A stretch of DNA of 64,000 nucleotides, taken from the NCBI GenBank assembly GCA_963778075.1, contig CAVZTJ010000009.1:620001-684000 (forward strand), read 5' to 3'. The notes under the pieces were generated by a model. It saw nothing but the letters and a program-made list of their open reading frames with translations, was not told the origin of the DNA and did not search any database. Position numbers and translations under genes: made by a program. Below, piece by piece: positions 24,733-34,014 of this stretch (positions within the stretch are counted from its first letter, which is position 1; each line of letters starts with the position of its first letter). Source of the DNA: JASHPR01 sp963778075 (GTDB lineage Bacteria; Actinomycetota; Actinomycetes; Streptosporangiales; Streptosporangiaceae).

Positions 24733-25851
24733 ATGCTCCCGCCCAGGCTTGTCCGCCGGGTCGTGCTGGCACCGCTGGCGATCGTCGTCGCGGTTGCCGT
24801 CATCGTGCTGTCCCCGCTGCTCGCCCTGCTGACCCTGGTCGTGACCCTGATCGGCCGGGCCAGGCGCCGGAGGCATCCTCCTTCACTGCGGGGCCTTCGG
24901 GTGCTGGCCTTCGCGATCATCTGGCTCGCGGCCGAAGCGTCGGCCCTGTTTATGTGCCTCGGCCTGTGGATCGCGAGCGGGTTTGGCGGCCGGCTGCGCA
25001 CCGAGCCGTACCAGACCCGGCACTACGCGGTCATGCGCTGGTTTCTCGACCAGATCTTCGCCGGCGCGGAGCGCACGTTCGGCCTGCGCGTCGAGGTAGA
25101 CGAGCCGGACCCGGACGCCGGGGAGCAGGCTGCCCGGCTGGCCCGCCCGGTCATCGTGCTCAGCCGCCACGCCGGGCCCGGCGACTCCTTCCTGCTCGTG
25201 CACCAGCTGCTCAGCGTGTACGGGCGGCGGCCGCGGATCGTCATGAAGGCCACGATGCAGCTCGATCCCGGGGTGGACGTGGTTACCAACCGGCTGCCCA
25301 ACGTGTTCATCCAGCCCCGCCAGGTGGGCGAGAAGCTATTCACCGAGCAGATCGAGCGGCTGGCCAGCGGGCTCGACCGGGCGGGCGCGCTGGTGATCTT
25401 CCCGGAGGGCGGAAACTGGACGCCCGGCCGCTGGCAGCGCGGCATCCGGCGGCTGGAGCGGGCCGGCCGGAGGGACCTGGCGGCAAGGGCGCGGCAGATG
25501 CCCAACCTGCTCCCGCCGCGGCCGGGCGGCGCGCTCGCCGCGATCGAGGCCTGCCCCGAGGCCGACGTGATCTTCGTCGCCCATGCCGGCCTGGACCGGC
25601 TGGTCAGCGTCGGTGACGTCTGGCGGAGCCTCCCCATCGGCGCGATCGTGCGCGCGAAGTGGTGGCGGGTGCCGGTCGGCGAGGTGCCCCGCTCCGCGGA
25701 TTACGAGGCGCAGGTGCAGTGGCTCTACGAGTGGTGGCAGCGGATTGACACCTGGATCTCCGAGAACCGCCATAACGAGCCGGAAGGACTCCAAACCGGC
25801 ACCGGCCGCGGTGCGGATAGCCCGTCGGCGGCGCCGGGCTCCCGCGGGTAA
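24733..25851 (+). CDS. membrane-anchored 1-acyl-glycerol-3-phosphate acyltransferase-like protein (PlsC fold)
   Basis: A 372-residue protein with two N-terminal membrane helices (about residues 10-45 and 55-80) followed by an acyltransferase domain. The catalytic HxxxxD motif appears as SRHAGPGD, and the second motif as IFPEGGNWTPGR (binding of the glycerol phosphate). The later region DVIFVAHAGLDRL is also typical. The C-terminus is long and partly disordered. The ATG at 24733 has GGAGG eight bases upstream. It would esterify a lysolipid or other acceptor. Next to a patatin it makes a deacylation/reacylation pair. Confidence 0.87.
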   Translation: MLPPRLVRRVVLAPLAIVVAVAVIVLSPLLALLTLVVTLIGRARRRRHPPSLRGLRVLAFAIIWLAAEASALFMCLGLWIASGFGGRLRTEPYQTRHYAVMRWFLDQIFAGAERTFGLRVEVDEPDPDAGEQAARLARPVIVLSRHAGPGDSFLLVHQLLSVYGRRPRIVMKATMQLDPGVDVVTNRLPNVFIQPRQVGEKLFTEQIERLASGLDRAGALVIFPEGGNWTPGRWQRGIRRLERAGRRDLAARARQMPNLLPPRPGGALAAIEACPEADVIFVAHAGLDRLVSVGDVWRSLPIGAIVRAKWWRVPVGEVPRSADYEAQVQWLYEWWQRIDTWISENRHNEPEGLQTGTGRGADSPSAAPGSRG

Positions 25852-25944
25852 GGGCGCTGTCGATGCTGCGGCCACGCGCGGTGAATTGGGCCGCTATGGT
25901 AGGCAAGCAAAAGCTCGGACCGGACAAAGGGATCAGGAGTCCTA

Positions 25945-27156
25945 GTGGCGCTGCAGCGCAATGCCTCATTTGAGCGCGATGTTGTGGTCATAGGCGGATG
26001 CGGCCACGTCGGGCTCCCGCTGGCGATTGCCTTCGCCGACCGGGGCGCGAACGTCGCCGTTTATGACGTTAATCCGGGCGCCGTGGCGCGGGTGGGCGAC
26101 GGCCGCATGCCGTTCGACGAGCCGGGCGCCGCGCCGGTGCTCGAGCGCGCGGTCGCCGAGGGGCGCCTGGTCGCCTCGGCCGACCCGTCGATCGTCGGCA
26201 CGGCCGAGAACGTCGTGGTGGTGATCGGCACCCCGGTCGACGAGCACCTCAACCCGGACCAGCAGGCGATCCCCCGGGCGCTGTCCGGGTGCTCGGCACA
26301 CCTGCGCGACGGGCAGCTGCTGATCTTGCGCAGCACGGTCTATCCCGGTGTGACCGCGTTGGTGGAGAAGATGATCGCCCGCCTCGGTTACGCCATCGAC
26401 GTGTCGTTCTGCCCGGAACGGATCGCCGAGGGCAAGGCGATGACCGAGCTGTTCGAGCTGCCGCAGATCATCTCCGCCCGGAAGGAATCGGCGTTCGAGC
26501 GCGCCGGGGCGTTGTTCGGCCTGCTGACCGACGGCCAGGTCCGGATGACGCCAGAGGAGGCGGAGCTGGCAAAACTGTTCACCAACGTGTGGCGGTATAT
26601 CAAGTTCGCCACCGCGAACCAGCTCTACATGATCGCCAACGACCGCGGGCTGGACTTCGAGCGGATCCGCCAGGGGCTGATGCTCGACTACCCCAGGGCT
26701 GCTGACCTGCCCGCCGCCGGATTCGCCGCCGGCCCGTGCCTGCTGAAGGACACGATGCAGCTCGCGGCGTTCAACAACAACAACTTCGCGCTCGGCCAGA
26801 CCGCGATGGCGATCAACGAGGGCCTGCCGCTGTACCTGGTCGACCGGCTGCAGCGACGCTACGACCTAGGCACGATGGCCGTCGGCATCCTGGGCATGGC
26901 GTTCAAGGGCGGATCGGACGACGTTCGCTCCAGCCTGGCCTACAAGCTGAAGCGCATCCTCACCTTCGCCACCGACGCGGTGTACTGCACCGATCCTCAT
27001 GTCACAACGGACACGTCGCTGATGCCGCTCGGTGACGTGGTGGCCAAGTCGGACCTGCTGATCATCGCCGCTCCGCACGCTGAGTACGCGACGCTGGCCA
27101 CCGACAAGCCCATCGTCGACATCTGGAACCTCCGCGGCGACGGTGTGATCGTGTGA
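25945..27156 (+). CDS. UDP-glucose/UDP-N-acetylmannosamine dehydrogenase family protein
   Basis: A 403-residue nucleotide-sugar dehydrogenase. The NAD-binding loop is GGCGHVGLPLA. The central helical domain contains AELAKLFTNVWRYIKFATAN, with the catalytic lysine and asparagine region, and the catalytic cysteine is Cys265 in GPCLLKDT. A C-terminal NAD-like UDP-binding domain has GILGMAFKGGSDDVR. Four-electron oxidation of a UDP-sugar to the uronic acid is expected. Sequence alone does not separate glucose- from ManNAc-type enzymes, although the HLNPDQQAI region looks closer to the WecC group. The GTG at 25945 follows AGGAG, and the gene overlaps the next (TGATG). Confidence 0.9.
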   Translation: MALQRNASFERDVVVIGGCGHVGLPLAIAFADRGANVAVYDVNPGAVARVGDGRMPFDEPGAAPVLERAVAEGRLVASADPSIVGTAENVVVVIGTPVDEHLNPDQQAIPRALSGCSAHLRDGQLLILRSTVYPGVTALVEKMIARLGYAIDVSFCPERIAEGKAMTELFELPQIISARKESAFERAGALFGLLTDGQVRMTPEEAELAKLFTNVWRYIKFATANQLYMIANDRGLDFERIRQGLMLDYPRAADLPAAGFAAGPCLLKDTMQLAAFNNNNFALGQTAMAINEGLPLYLVDRLQRRYDLGTMAVGILGMAFKGGSDDVRSSLAYKLKRILTFATDAVYCTDPHVTTDTSLMPLGDVVAKSDLLIIAAPHAEYATLATDKPIVDIWNLRGDGVIV

Positions 27157-27989
27157 TGGCCAAGAACCGCGCATCGAGCAGTCAGATCTCCGCCGCGGAC
27201 CTGGTCCGGCGCGGAGCGGACAGCGACCCCAACGCCCTGCGGCTCTCGATCGTGATTCCGGCGTACAACGAGGGCGAGCACATCGTCCCGGTGCTCGAGC
27301 GGCTGTTCGAGGCGGTCATGCTGCCGTGCGAGGTCCTGGTCGTGGTCGATGACGAGGCAGACACCACCCGCCCGGTGGTGCAGCGCCTGGCCGAGCGTGA
27401 GCCCCGGCTGCGCTGCCTGATCAACACCTACGGCAAGGGCCCGGCCAACGCGATCCGCTACGGCATCGATCACGCCACCACGCCGGTTGCCGTGGTCACG
27501 ATGGCCGACGGATGCGACGACGTGCGGCAGATCGATGACCTGGTCCGCCTCGTGGAGCGGGGTGTCGCCGTCGCCGCGGCCTCCCGGTACATGGCCGGCG
27601 GCCAGCAGGTCGGCGGGCCGCTGCTGAAGGGCATGATGTCGGCCGGGGCCGGGCGCAGTCTGCGGCTGCTGGCGCGCGTGGGCACCAGGGACGCGACCAA
27701 CTCGTTCAAGGCCTACTCGACGGCGTTCGTCCGCGCGGTCGGCATCGACAGCAGGGACGGGTTCGAGATCGGCATCGAGCTGACCGCCAAGGCCAAGCGG
27801 CTCCGGCTGCCAATCGCCGAGATCCCAACGATCTGGCTGGACCGGCACGAAGGGCTGTCCAACTTCCGGGTAGCGGCCTGGATGCCCAAGTACCTGCGGT
27901 GGTACCGGTTCGCGTTCGGCCGAAAGCTGAGCCTCGATGAGCTCCAGAACCTCACGGGGACCGCAGATAACCAGAAAGAGACAAGGTGA
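27156..27989 (+). CDS. family 2 glycosyltransferase
   Basis: A 277-residue GT-A glycosyltransferase. SIVIPAYNEGEHIVPVL begins the fold, VLVVVDDEADTT follows, and the metal site is in TMADGCDDV, an unusual DG-CDD variant of the DxD. GKGPANAIRYG is the second nucleotide-side motif, as in polyprenyl-phosphate glycosyltransferases. The C-terminus is charged, with no membrane helices. The start ATG at 27156 overlaps the dehydrogenase stop codon (TGATG); a GTG one codon earlier is an alternative. It is tightly coupled to both neighbours, so it probably uses a sugar made by the flanking dehydrogenase or epimerase. Confidence 0.87.
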   Translation: MAKNRASSSQISAADLVRRGADSDPNALRLSIVIPAYNEGEHIVPVLERLFEAVMLPCEVLVVVDDEADTTRPVVQRLAEREPRLRCLINTYGKGPANAIRYGIDHATTPVAVVTMADGCDDVRQIDDLVRLVERGVAVAAASRYMAGGQQVGGPLLKGMMSAGAGRSLRLLARVGTRDATNSFKAYSTAFVRAVGIDSRDGFEIGIELTAKAKRLRLPIAEIPTIWLDRHEGLSNFRVAAWMPKYLRWYRFAFGRKLSLDELQNLTGTADNQKETR

Positions 27990-27991
27990 CA

Positions 27992-29017
27992 ATGCAGAAG
28001 GTACTGGTCAGCGGGTCCGCTGGATTCATCGGCGGCTACCTGGTCGAGGAACTCCTGGCGCGCGGCTACGCCGTGGTGGGTATCGACAACTTCTCCAAGT
28101 ACGGCAAGGTCACCAAGTCCTACGACGACAACCCGAACTACGAGCTCGTCGAGGGCGATGCGCGCGACATCGGCCTGATGACCCGGCTGCTGTCCGACTG
28201 TGACCACTTCATCGCCGGCGCCGCGATGATCGGCGGGATCTCCTACTTCCACACCTACGCCTACGACCTGCTGGCGACGAACGAGCGGATCATCGCCGCC
28301 TCCTGCGACGCGGCGATCGCCGCGCATAAGGCGGGCAGGCTGAAGAAGGTCACGTACGTCTCATCGTCGATGGTGTTCGAGTCCGCCGACTCCTGGCCGT
28401 CCTATGAGGGCCAGGAGCGCGAGGTGCCGCCGCCACTGTCGTCCTACGGCTTCCAGAAGCTCGCGGTCGAGTACTTCGCCCGCGCCGCGCGCGACCAGTA
28501 CCAGCTCCCGTACACGATCGTCCGCCCGTTCAACTGCGTCGGGATCGGGGAGAGCCGGGCGCTCGGGGACGAGGAGATCCTGTCCGGCAACGTGCGGCTC
28601 GCCATGAGCCACGTGGTGCCGGACCTGGTGCAGAAGGTGCTCAGAGGGCAGGACCCGCTGCACATCCTGGGAGACGGTAACCAGGTCCGCCACTACACCT
28701 ACGGCGGCGACCTGGCCCGCGGAATTGTGGACACCATCGACCACCCCAAGGCGGTGAACGAGGACTTCAACCTCTCCACCGCCGAGTCGACGACCGTGAT
28801 CGAGCTCGCTCAGCTGATCTGGACCAAGATCAAGGAGCCCGGCGTCCCCCTGCGGGTCGAGCACGACGACCCGTTCACGTACGACGTGCAGCGCCGCGTC
28901 CCCTCCACCGAAAAGGCCAAGCTGGTTCTCGGCTTCGAGGCGACGACCTCGCTGTCGGCCATGCTGGACGAGGTCATCCCGTGGATCAGGCAGGCCATCG
29001 AGGCCGGGACCATCTAG
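27992..29017 (+). CDS. NAD-dependent epimerase/dehydratase (extended SDR)
   Basis: A 341-residue nucleotide-sugar SDR with NAD-binding SGSAGFIGGYL, the VVGIDNFSKYGK strand that binds the cofactor ribose, a catalytic Ser region VSSSMVFE, and the YxxxK pair in SSYGFQKLAVEYF. VRPFNCVGIGE and the RRVPSTEKAKLVLGFE C-terminal motif are typical of sugar-nucleotide epimerases. The product sugar cannot be read from sequence. The ATG at 27992 has AAGG six bases upstream; the GTG at 27986, overlapping the previous stop, is an alternative. It is the fourth gene of a tightly packed sugar-nucleotide/GT2 block. Confidence 0.88.
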   Translation: MQKVLVSGSAGFIGGYLVEELLARGYAVVGIDNFSKYGKVTKSYDDNPNYELVEGDARDIGLMTRLLSDCDHFIAGAAMIGGISYFHTYAYDLLATNERIIAASCDAAIAAHKAGRLKKVTYVSSSMVFESADSWPSYEGQEREVPPPLSSYGFQKLAVEYFARAARDQYQLPYTIVRPFNCVGIGESRALGDEEILSGNVRLAMSHVVPDLVQKVLRGQDPLHILGDGNQVRHYTYGGDLARGIVDTIDHPKAVNEDFNLSTAESTTVIELAQLIWTKIKEPGVPLRVEHDDPFTYDVQRRVPSTEKAKLVLGFEATTSLSAMLDEVIPWIRQAIEAGTI

Positions 29018-29025
29018 CGACGCCG

Positions 29026-30714
29026 GTGGCGGGCGAAGCGACGGCCACGGGAGGGGCGGCCGCGGCCGCGTCGCAGGCCGCCGACGAGAGCGCTCCGGCG
29101 GCCCGCCGTGGTCAGCGCGCACGCGGGCCGCGCGCCTGGGCGGAGCCCGCTATATGGGTGCTCGGCGTGCTGGCCGTCTTCGCGGTGAACCTGCAGATCG
29201 CGCGGACCCGGGCGGTCAACTCCGACGGCGCGGGCAACGCCCTGCAGGCCTGGGCGATGCTGCACGGCAACCTGCTGCTGCACGGCTGGCACCTGTCGGA
29301 CGTCTCGTTCTATACGACTGAGCTGCCGGAGTACATGCTCGTGGAGCTCGCCCGCGGGCTGAACGCGGACGTAGTGCACGTGGCCGCGGCCGTGACCTAC
29401 ACGCTGACGATGCTGCTGGCCGCGCTGCTGGCCAAGGGCACCGCAACGGGGCGTGACGGGCTGGCGCGGGTGCTGATCACGGCCGGGATCATGCTGGCAC
29501 CGCAGCTGAACTCCGGGGTCAACGTGCTGATCTCCTCGCCCGACCACATCGGGACATCGGTGCCGGTGCTGGCGGTCTGGCTGCTCCTGGATCACGCGCG
29601 CCCGCGCTGGTATATCCCGGTCATCGCGGCCCTGGTGCTCGGCTGGGCCGAGGTAGCGGACACTCTGGTGCTCTACATCGGCGTGCTGCCGCTCGCGCTG
29701 GTGTGCGGCGTTCGCGTGTGCCGGGCCGTGGCCACGGCGCGCCGGCCGCTGGCGTCGCAGTGGTACTACGTGGCCCTCGGCGTCGGCGCGCTCGCCGGGG
29801 CGGCGGCGGCCACGCTGGCACTGCACCTCATCCGTGCGGACGGCGGCTTCTACTCCCCCCACGCCACCGCGCAGATCGCCGCGGCCGGCGCGATCCTGCC
29901 TGGCCACTTGCGCGTCGCCGCCGAGAGCCTGCTGATCCTGGGCGGCGCCGACTTCCTCGGGCTCCAGCTGCACGCCTCGGCCGTTTTCATCCTGCTGCAC
30001 GTGGTGGGCGTGGCCCTGCTCGTCTGGGCGATCTGTGTGGCCGCGTGGCGCTTCCTGGCCGGCCGCGACCTGATCGCCCAGCTGCTGGTCGCGGGTGTGG
30101 CGATCAACCTGGTCACGTACGTGATCAGTACCCAGGCGGTCGACGCCACGTCGACCCGTGAGATCGCCGCGGTCCTCCCGCTCTCCGCCGCGCTGGCCGG
30201 TCGGCTGCTGGCGGGCAGGCTGACGGCGGCCAGGCTGGTGCCGCTGCTGGCCATCGTGGCGGTCGGCTACCTGGCCGCCATGGTCTACGAGGTCAGCCAG
30301 CCGGCGGCGCCCGCGCAGAACCAGCGCCTGGAAGCCTGGCTGGCAGCCCGGCACCTGCACACCGGCCTGTCCGGCTACTGGGAGTCCGGCGTCGTGACAC
30401 TGGCCAGCGGCAACCGGGTACAGATCCGCCAGGTGGTGGTGACACCGCGCGGCAGGCTGATGCCGAGCAACGTCGAGTCGGACTGGGCCTGGTACGACCC
30501 GGCGCACAACTCAGCGGACTTCGTCGTGCTCACCCGCGGCGTGCCCGGCTATCCCGGCCTCACCAGCAAGCGGGCCGTTCTGGCCACGTTCGGGCCGCCC
30601 GCTCAGACCTTCCACTTCGGCATGTACACGGTGCTGATATGGCACAAGAACCTGCTCAGCGAGCTCCCCCCGCCCCGGATAGGCCCCCCGGCAGTCTCGG
30701 GACGCCCGAGATAG
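29026..30714 (+). CDS. large polytopic membrane protein, possibly a GT-C-type glycosyltransferase
   Basis: A 562-residue protein with a disordered Ala-rich N-terminus (about 40 residues), then about 11 membrane helices and a soluble C-terminal domain (about residues 430-562). After the first helix comes an extracytoplasmic loop with acidic residues (VNSDGAGNALQAWAML, then SFYTTELPEY), the place where GT-C enzymes carry their catalytic acid. The layout matches polyprenyl-phosphate-sugar-dependent transferases, but I see no diagnostic motif, so the call is tentative. The GTG at 29026 lies nine bases after the epimerase stop. It is likely the acceptor-side enzyme for sugars activated by the neighbouring GT2 proteins. 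Confidence 0.65.
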   Translation: MAGEATATGGAAAAASQAADESAPAARRGQRARGPRAWAEPAIWVLGVLAVFAVNLQIARTRAVNSDGAGNALQAWAMLHGNLLLHGWHLSDVSFYTTELPEYMLVELARGLNADVVHVAAAVTYTLTMLLAALLAKGTATGRDGLARVLITAGIMLAPQLNSGVNVLISSPDHIGTSVPVLAVWLLLDHARPRWYIPVIAALVLGWAEVADTLVLYIGVLPLALVCGVRVCRAVATARRPLASQWYYVALGVGALAGAAAATLALHLIRADGGFYSPHATAQIAAAGAILPGHLRVAAESLLILGGADFLGLQLHASAVFILLHVVGVALLVWAICVAAWRFLAGRDLIAQLLVAGVAINLVTYVISTQAVDATSTREIAAVLPLSAALAGRLLAGRLTAARLVPLLAIVAVGYLAAMVYEVSQPAAPAQNQRLEAWLAARHLHTGLSGYWESGVVTLASGNRVQIRQVVVTPRGRLMPSNVESDWAWYDPAHNSADFVVLTRGVPGYPGLTSKRAVLATFGPPAQTFHFGMYTVLIWHKNLLSELPPPRIGPPAVSGRPR

Positions 30715-30784
30715 TGGACCATCCCGCAGCGCCCCGAAAGCTGGCTGGGTACTATCTGAACAAATCCCCCGCCGGTAGCGGGAT

Positions 30785-30802
30785 TGCAACCTTACGGTTG
30801 CA
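30785..30802. other. small hairpin between the two polytopic membrane-protein genes
   Basis: TGCAACC-TTAC-GGTTGCA is a perfect seven-base stem with a four-base loop in the 202-base gap. It has no following T-run, so it could be an operator or an RNA hairpin rather than a terminator. Confidence 0.4.
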
Positions 30803-30916
30803 CGCTCGTCCGCACCGCGACACACAGCGGGCACAAAGCCGGGTGCAAGGAGCCTGACTTGCTGCCTGCGCCGGGCCGGTCGGCCGAGCAGGCGGATATC
30901 ACCAAGGAGCGCCAAC

Positions 30917-32557
30917 GTGGAGGTCTCGCCGTCCCGCAGGCTGGCCACGCCCGAGCCGCCGCCCGCCGACGAACCGCCGGTTTCCCGCTTGCGCCGCCGG
31001 TGGTCCCTGGCCACGGTGACCTGGCTGGGTTCGTTCCTTACGCTCGCCGTGCTGCTGGTAGTGCGGAACGCGTACCTGTTCACCACCAAGATCTACGAAG
31101 ACATGGACTTCGCCGCGAACACGATCGCGGTTCTCCAGGCCAAGCACTTCGACCTGCTGACGGGCAACTACTCAAAGGAAGGCTTCTACCACCCGGGGCC
31201 AGCCTTCCTGTACGTGATGGCCGCTGGCGAGTCGTTCTTCCATGATCTGCTGCACCTGGTGCCGACTCCGTGGAACGGCCAGCTGCTCGCGATCCTGCTG
31301 CTGAACGCCGCGCTGATCGGGGCCTCGCTAGCGGTGCTGGCCCGGCAGGCAGGCTCCGGGCGGGTGGCGCTGGCCGCCCTGGCGGTCGTGCTGCTGTTCA
31401 TCGCGCTGCACCCGCTGACGGTCAATTCGGCGTGGATGCCCTACGTGTACTTCGCACCGACCCTGCTGCTCCTGGTGTCGGCCGCGTCCGCGGCCACCGG
31501 GCAGACGGTGGACCTGTGGCTGCTCGCGCTCTCCGCCTGGCTGTGCATCAACGGGCAGGCGGAGTTCCTGCTGTTCTCGCCGGTCGTTGTCGTGGCGTCG
31601 CTGGCCTGCCTGGTCGTCATGCGCCGCCGCCAGGCCGCAAGGAACACGGCGCCGCACGTGCCCGCCCGCCACTGGATCGGAGCGCTGGCGGTGTCCGCGG
31701 TGCTCGCGTTCCCGATCGCGCTGAACACCGCGCTGCACTGGCCCGGGCAGTTCGGCCGCTACCTCACCTACGGGCGCGCCGCCTCGGGACACCTGACACA
31801 CCACTCGGTGGTGTTCTCCATCGGCTATACGCTGCGTTACTGGTGGCCGGGCATCCCGTCCACCACCGCGGACGTCGGCGGGCTGATCGTCGGCCTGGTG
31901 GTCTGCGCGATCGCGCTGGTGCTCGCGTGGTACTGCCCGCTGCCCGGGCTGCGCCGTTTCCTGCTCGCGGCGCTGGCTGCAGTTGGCCTGATGACCCTGC
32001 TGTTCGTCTACTACGCGGTCAAGGGCGTCGACGACAACGACATCTCACAGGCCTACCTGGGCTACTTCTACTGGGCGGCGCCGCTGGTCGTCGTCATCGT
32101 CGCGGTAGTGGCGGCCGTCGTGCGGGTAAACCTCAGGCGGGCGGCGGTGCTGGGCCTGGCCGCCGCGGTAGCCGGGGCCGCGGTCGTCGCCACGGTGGTG
32201 CCGCAGCACAAGGACAACAACGACGACCCCCCGGCCAAGTTCTACGGGGTCCAACAGATCCCGCACGCTGTGGAGCAGCTCGCGGCGTCGGCCGATGGCC
32301 GGCCGATCGTGCTGCACATCCTCCACCACGACTGGATCGACACGGTCGGCCTGGTCGCCTACGCGGACCGGACCGGCGTGCGGTCCTGCGTGGCCGGACA
32401 GAATTGGACCATCCTGTTCCGGGCGCAGTCGATCTGCACGCGCCGCGAAATGCGATCAGGGGTCAGGTTCTGGCTCGGGCCCCCGAACCGTCATCTGCGG
32501 CCGGGGTGGCGGGTCGCCGCCACCTTGCCCACGGCGTGGATAGCCCGGCAGCCCTAG
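30917..32557 (+). CDS. large polytopic membrane protein, possibly a GT-C-type glycosyltransferase
   Basis: A 546-residue protein with an N-terminal cytoplasmic proline-rich tail, about 11 membrane helices and a short soluble C-terminus. After the first helix (WLGSFLTLAVLLVVRNAYLF) the loop carries KIYEDMDFAANT and GNYSKEGFYHPGPAFLY. The Glu-Asp-x-Asp cluster is a good candidate for a GT-C catalytic site. Comparable genes of this shape occur in actinobacterial glycan clusters, but I cannot name the substrate. The GTG at 30917 has AAGGAG seven bases upstream. It is the second such protein in a row, so two consecutive sugar transfers on the outer membrane face are possible. Confidence 0.65.
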   Translation: MEVSPSRRLATPEPPPADEPPVSRLRRRWSLATVTWLGSFLTLAVLLVVRNAYLFTTKIYEDMDFAANTIAVLQAKHFDLLTGNYSKEGFYHPGPAFLYVMAAGESFFHDLLHLVPTPWNGQLLAILLLNAALIGASLAVLARQAGSGRVALAALAVVLLFIALHPLTVNSAWMPYVYFAPTLLLLVSAASAATGQTVDLWLLALSAWLCINGQAEFLLFSPVVVVASLACLVVMRRRQAARNTAPHVPARHWIGALAVSAVLAFPIALNTALHWPGQFGRYLTYGRAASGHLTHHSVVFSIGYTLRYWWPGIPSTTADVGGLIVGLVVCAIALVLAWYCPLPGLRRFLLAALAAVGLMTLLFVYYAVKGVDDNDISQAYLGYFYWAAPLVVVIVAVVAAVVRVNLRRAAVLGLAAAVAGAAVVATVVPQHKDNNDDPPAKFYGVQQIPHAVEQLAASADGRPIVLHILHHDWIDTVGLVAYADRTGVRSCVAGQNWTILFRAQSICTRREMRSGVRFWLGPPNRHLRPGWRVAATLPTAWIARQP

Positions 32558-32566
32558 GGCGTACCC

Positions 32567-32601
32567 CAAGGCAGCACCGCCAAGGCAGCACCGCCAAGGC
32601 A
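32567..32601. repeat. 14-base tandem repeat, 2.5 copies
   Basis: CAAGGCAGCACCGC twice and a partial third copy, ending just before the ribosome site of the F420-enzyme gene. Confidence 0.8.
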
Positions 32602-32611
32602 GAGGAGAGCA

Positions 32612-33007
32612 ATGCCAGCGATTCCCTCATCCCACAGGGACCTGCTCGACGCCCAGGTCGCGACGCTCGGCACTATCGGCCCCGACGGGCGGCCGCAGCT
32701 GTCCGAGGTCTGGTTCCTCACGGACGGCGACACGGTCCGGCTGTCGCTGAACACCGCGCGCCAGAAGACGAAGAACCTGCAGGCGAACCCGGCCGCGAAC
32801 CTGTTTCTGCTCGACCTCGCGATGCCGTATCGCTACCTGGAGATCCGCGGCGACGCCGAGATCTCCCCGGACGACGATTACGCGTTTGCCGACCGGGTCG
32901 GCGCGAAGTACAACGCGAACCTGCGCGACCACGACCAGCCGGGCCAGTCCCGCGTGGTGGTTACCATCCACCCGGTCCGGGTGAACGCCGTGAACATGCG
33001 CGGCTGA
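32612..33007 (+). CDS. PPOX-class F420-dependent enzyme
   Basis: A 131-residue split-barrel flavin/deazaflavin-binding protein. The N-terminus (LLDAQVATLGTIGPDGRPQLSEVWFL) is the typical first two strands of the PNPOx-like fold. VRLSLNTARQKTKNLQANP carries the phosphate-binding basic residues, and YLEIRGDAEI is a core strand. Members of this length in actinobacteria usually use F420 as cofactor for reductions. The substrate is unknown. AGGAG lies before the ATG at 32612. Short tandem repeats flank the gene on both sides. Confidence 0.85.
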   Translation: MPAIPSSHRDLLDAQVATLGTIGPDGRPQLSEVWFLTDGDTVRLSLNTARQKTKNLQANPAANLFLLDLAMPYRYLEIRGDAEISPDDDYAFADRVGAKYNANLRDHDQPGQSRVVVTIHPVRVNAVNMRG

Positions 33008-33049
33008 CCAAGGCGGCCGACCAAGGCGGCCGACCGAGGCGGCCGACCG
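33006..33049. repeat. 13-base tandem repeat, three copies
   Basis: GACCAAGGCGGCC twice, then GACCGAGGCGGCC and a partial copy, beginning at the stop codon of the F420-enzyme gene and ending just before the convergent lgt stop. Confidence 0.8.
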
Positions 33050-33065
33050 ACAGCGCCGCGGCTGC

Positions 33066-33974
33066 CTACGACTCGGCGGCGCTCGCCTCGGCAACGCTGC
33101 CCGGCCCAGTGGCGCCGCCCGCCTCGGCAGTGCCGCTCAGGTCGGACTCCGCCTCTTGCGCGGGCTCCGGCGGTTTCCTCCGGCGCTGGCTGAAGACGAA
33201 CCAGCTGAGCCCGACCAGGGTCATCACCAGCGCGATGAAGAAGTTCAGCCGCAGCCCGAGGAAATGCGCTGAGGAGTCGATCCTGATGGTCTCCTCGAAG
33301 ATCCGGTAGCCCGAGTACCCGGCCACGTACAGGGCCAGCAGGCCGGGCGGCTTGATGTTGCGGTGGTGGCCCAGCCAGACCAGGAACGCCGCGAACGCCA
33401 GATCGAAGATCAGCTCGTACAGGAACGACGGCTGGAACGTGGTGTACTTCAGGTCGGCCGCGGGCATGCCGGAGTTCAGCCGGGCGGCCCTAGAGATCTC
33501 GAGGCCCCACGGCAGGCCCGTCGGCTTGCCGAAAAGCTCCTGGTTGAAGTAGTTGCCGAGGCGCCCGAAGGCCTGGGCGACCAGCAACGCGGGCGCGGCC
33601 GCGTTGCCCATCAGCCGCCAGTCGGCACCGGCCCGGTGCACCCGCCAGATCCCGACGGCGGCACCGACCGCGATGCCGCCCCAGACGCCCAGGCCGCCCT
33701 CCCAGACCGCGAATGGCCCCCACCAGGTGTGCGGCGTGATATCGAACGGCGTTGTGACGTCGAAGTAGATCCGGCCGCCGATGATGCCGGCCGGGACCGA
33801 CCAGGTGGCCACGTCGGTGATCAGCGCGGGATCGCCGCCAACGGCCCGCCAGCGCCGCCGGGTGATGATCACCGCGAGCGTGATCGCAACGACGTACATC
33901 AGGCCGTAGAAGTGGATGTACAAAGGCCCCAGGTGGAACCCGTCGACCGGGGGGCTGGGGATGTACAGGGGCAT
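33066..33974 (-). CDS. lgt: prolipoprotein diacylglyceryl transferase
   Basis: This 302-residue membrane enzyme transfers diacylglycerol from phosphatidylglycerol to the lipobox cysteine of prelipoproteins. Visible family features are the N-terminal IPSPP, the HFYGLMYVVAI helix, PAGIIGGRIYF, the VWEGGLGVWGGI segment, the Lgt signature GRLGNYFNQELFGKPT (with the essential arginine and asparagine) and RIFEETIRIDS near the last helix. About seven membrane helices are seen. A disordered acidic tail of about 35 residues is added at the C-terminus, common in actinobacteria. The start is the ATG at 33974 (MPLYIPSPP). The open frame further upstream runs through a tandem repeat and is not coding. Confidence 0.95.
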   Translation of the reverse strand: MPLYIPSPPVDGFHLGPLYIHFYGLMYVVAITLAVIITRRRWRAVGGDPALITDVATWSVPAGIIGGRIYFDVTTPFDITPHTWWGPFAVWEGGLGVWGGIAVGAAVGIWRVHRAGADWRLMGNAAAPALLVAQAFGRLGNYFNQELFGKPTGLPWGLEISRAARLNSGMPAADLKYTTFQPSFLYELIFDLAFAAFLVWLGHHRNIKPPGLLALYVAGYSGYRIFEETIRIDSSAHFLGLRLNFFIALVMTLVGLSWFVFSQRRRKPPEPAQEAESDLSGTAEAGGATGPGSVAEASAAES

Positions 33975-34014
33975 GGACCGAGAGTATCGCCGCCCCGCCA
34001 CCCGCCGCCCACCC

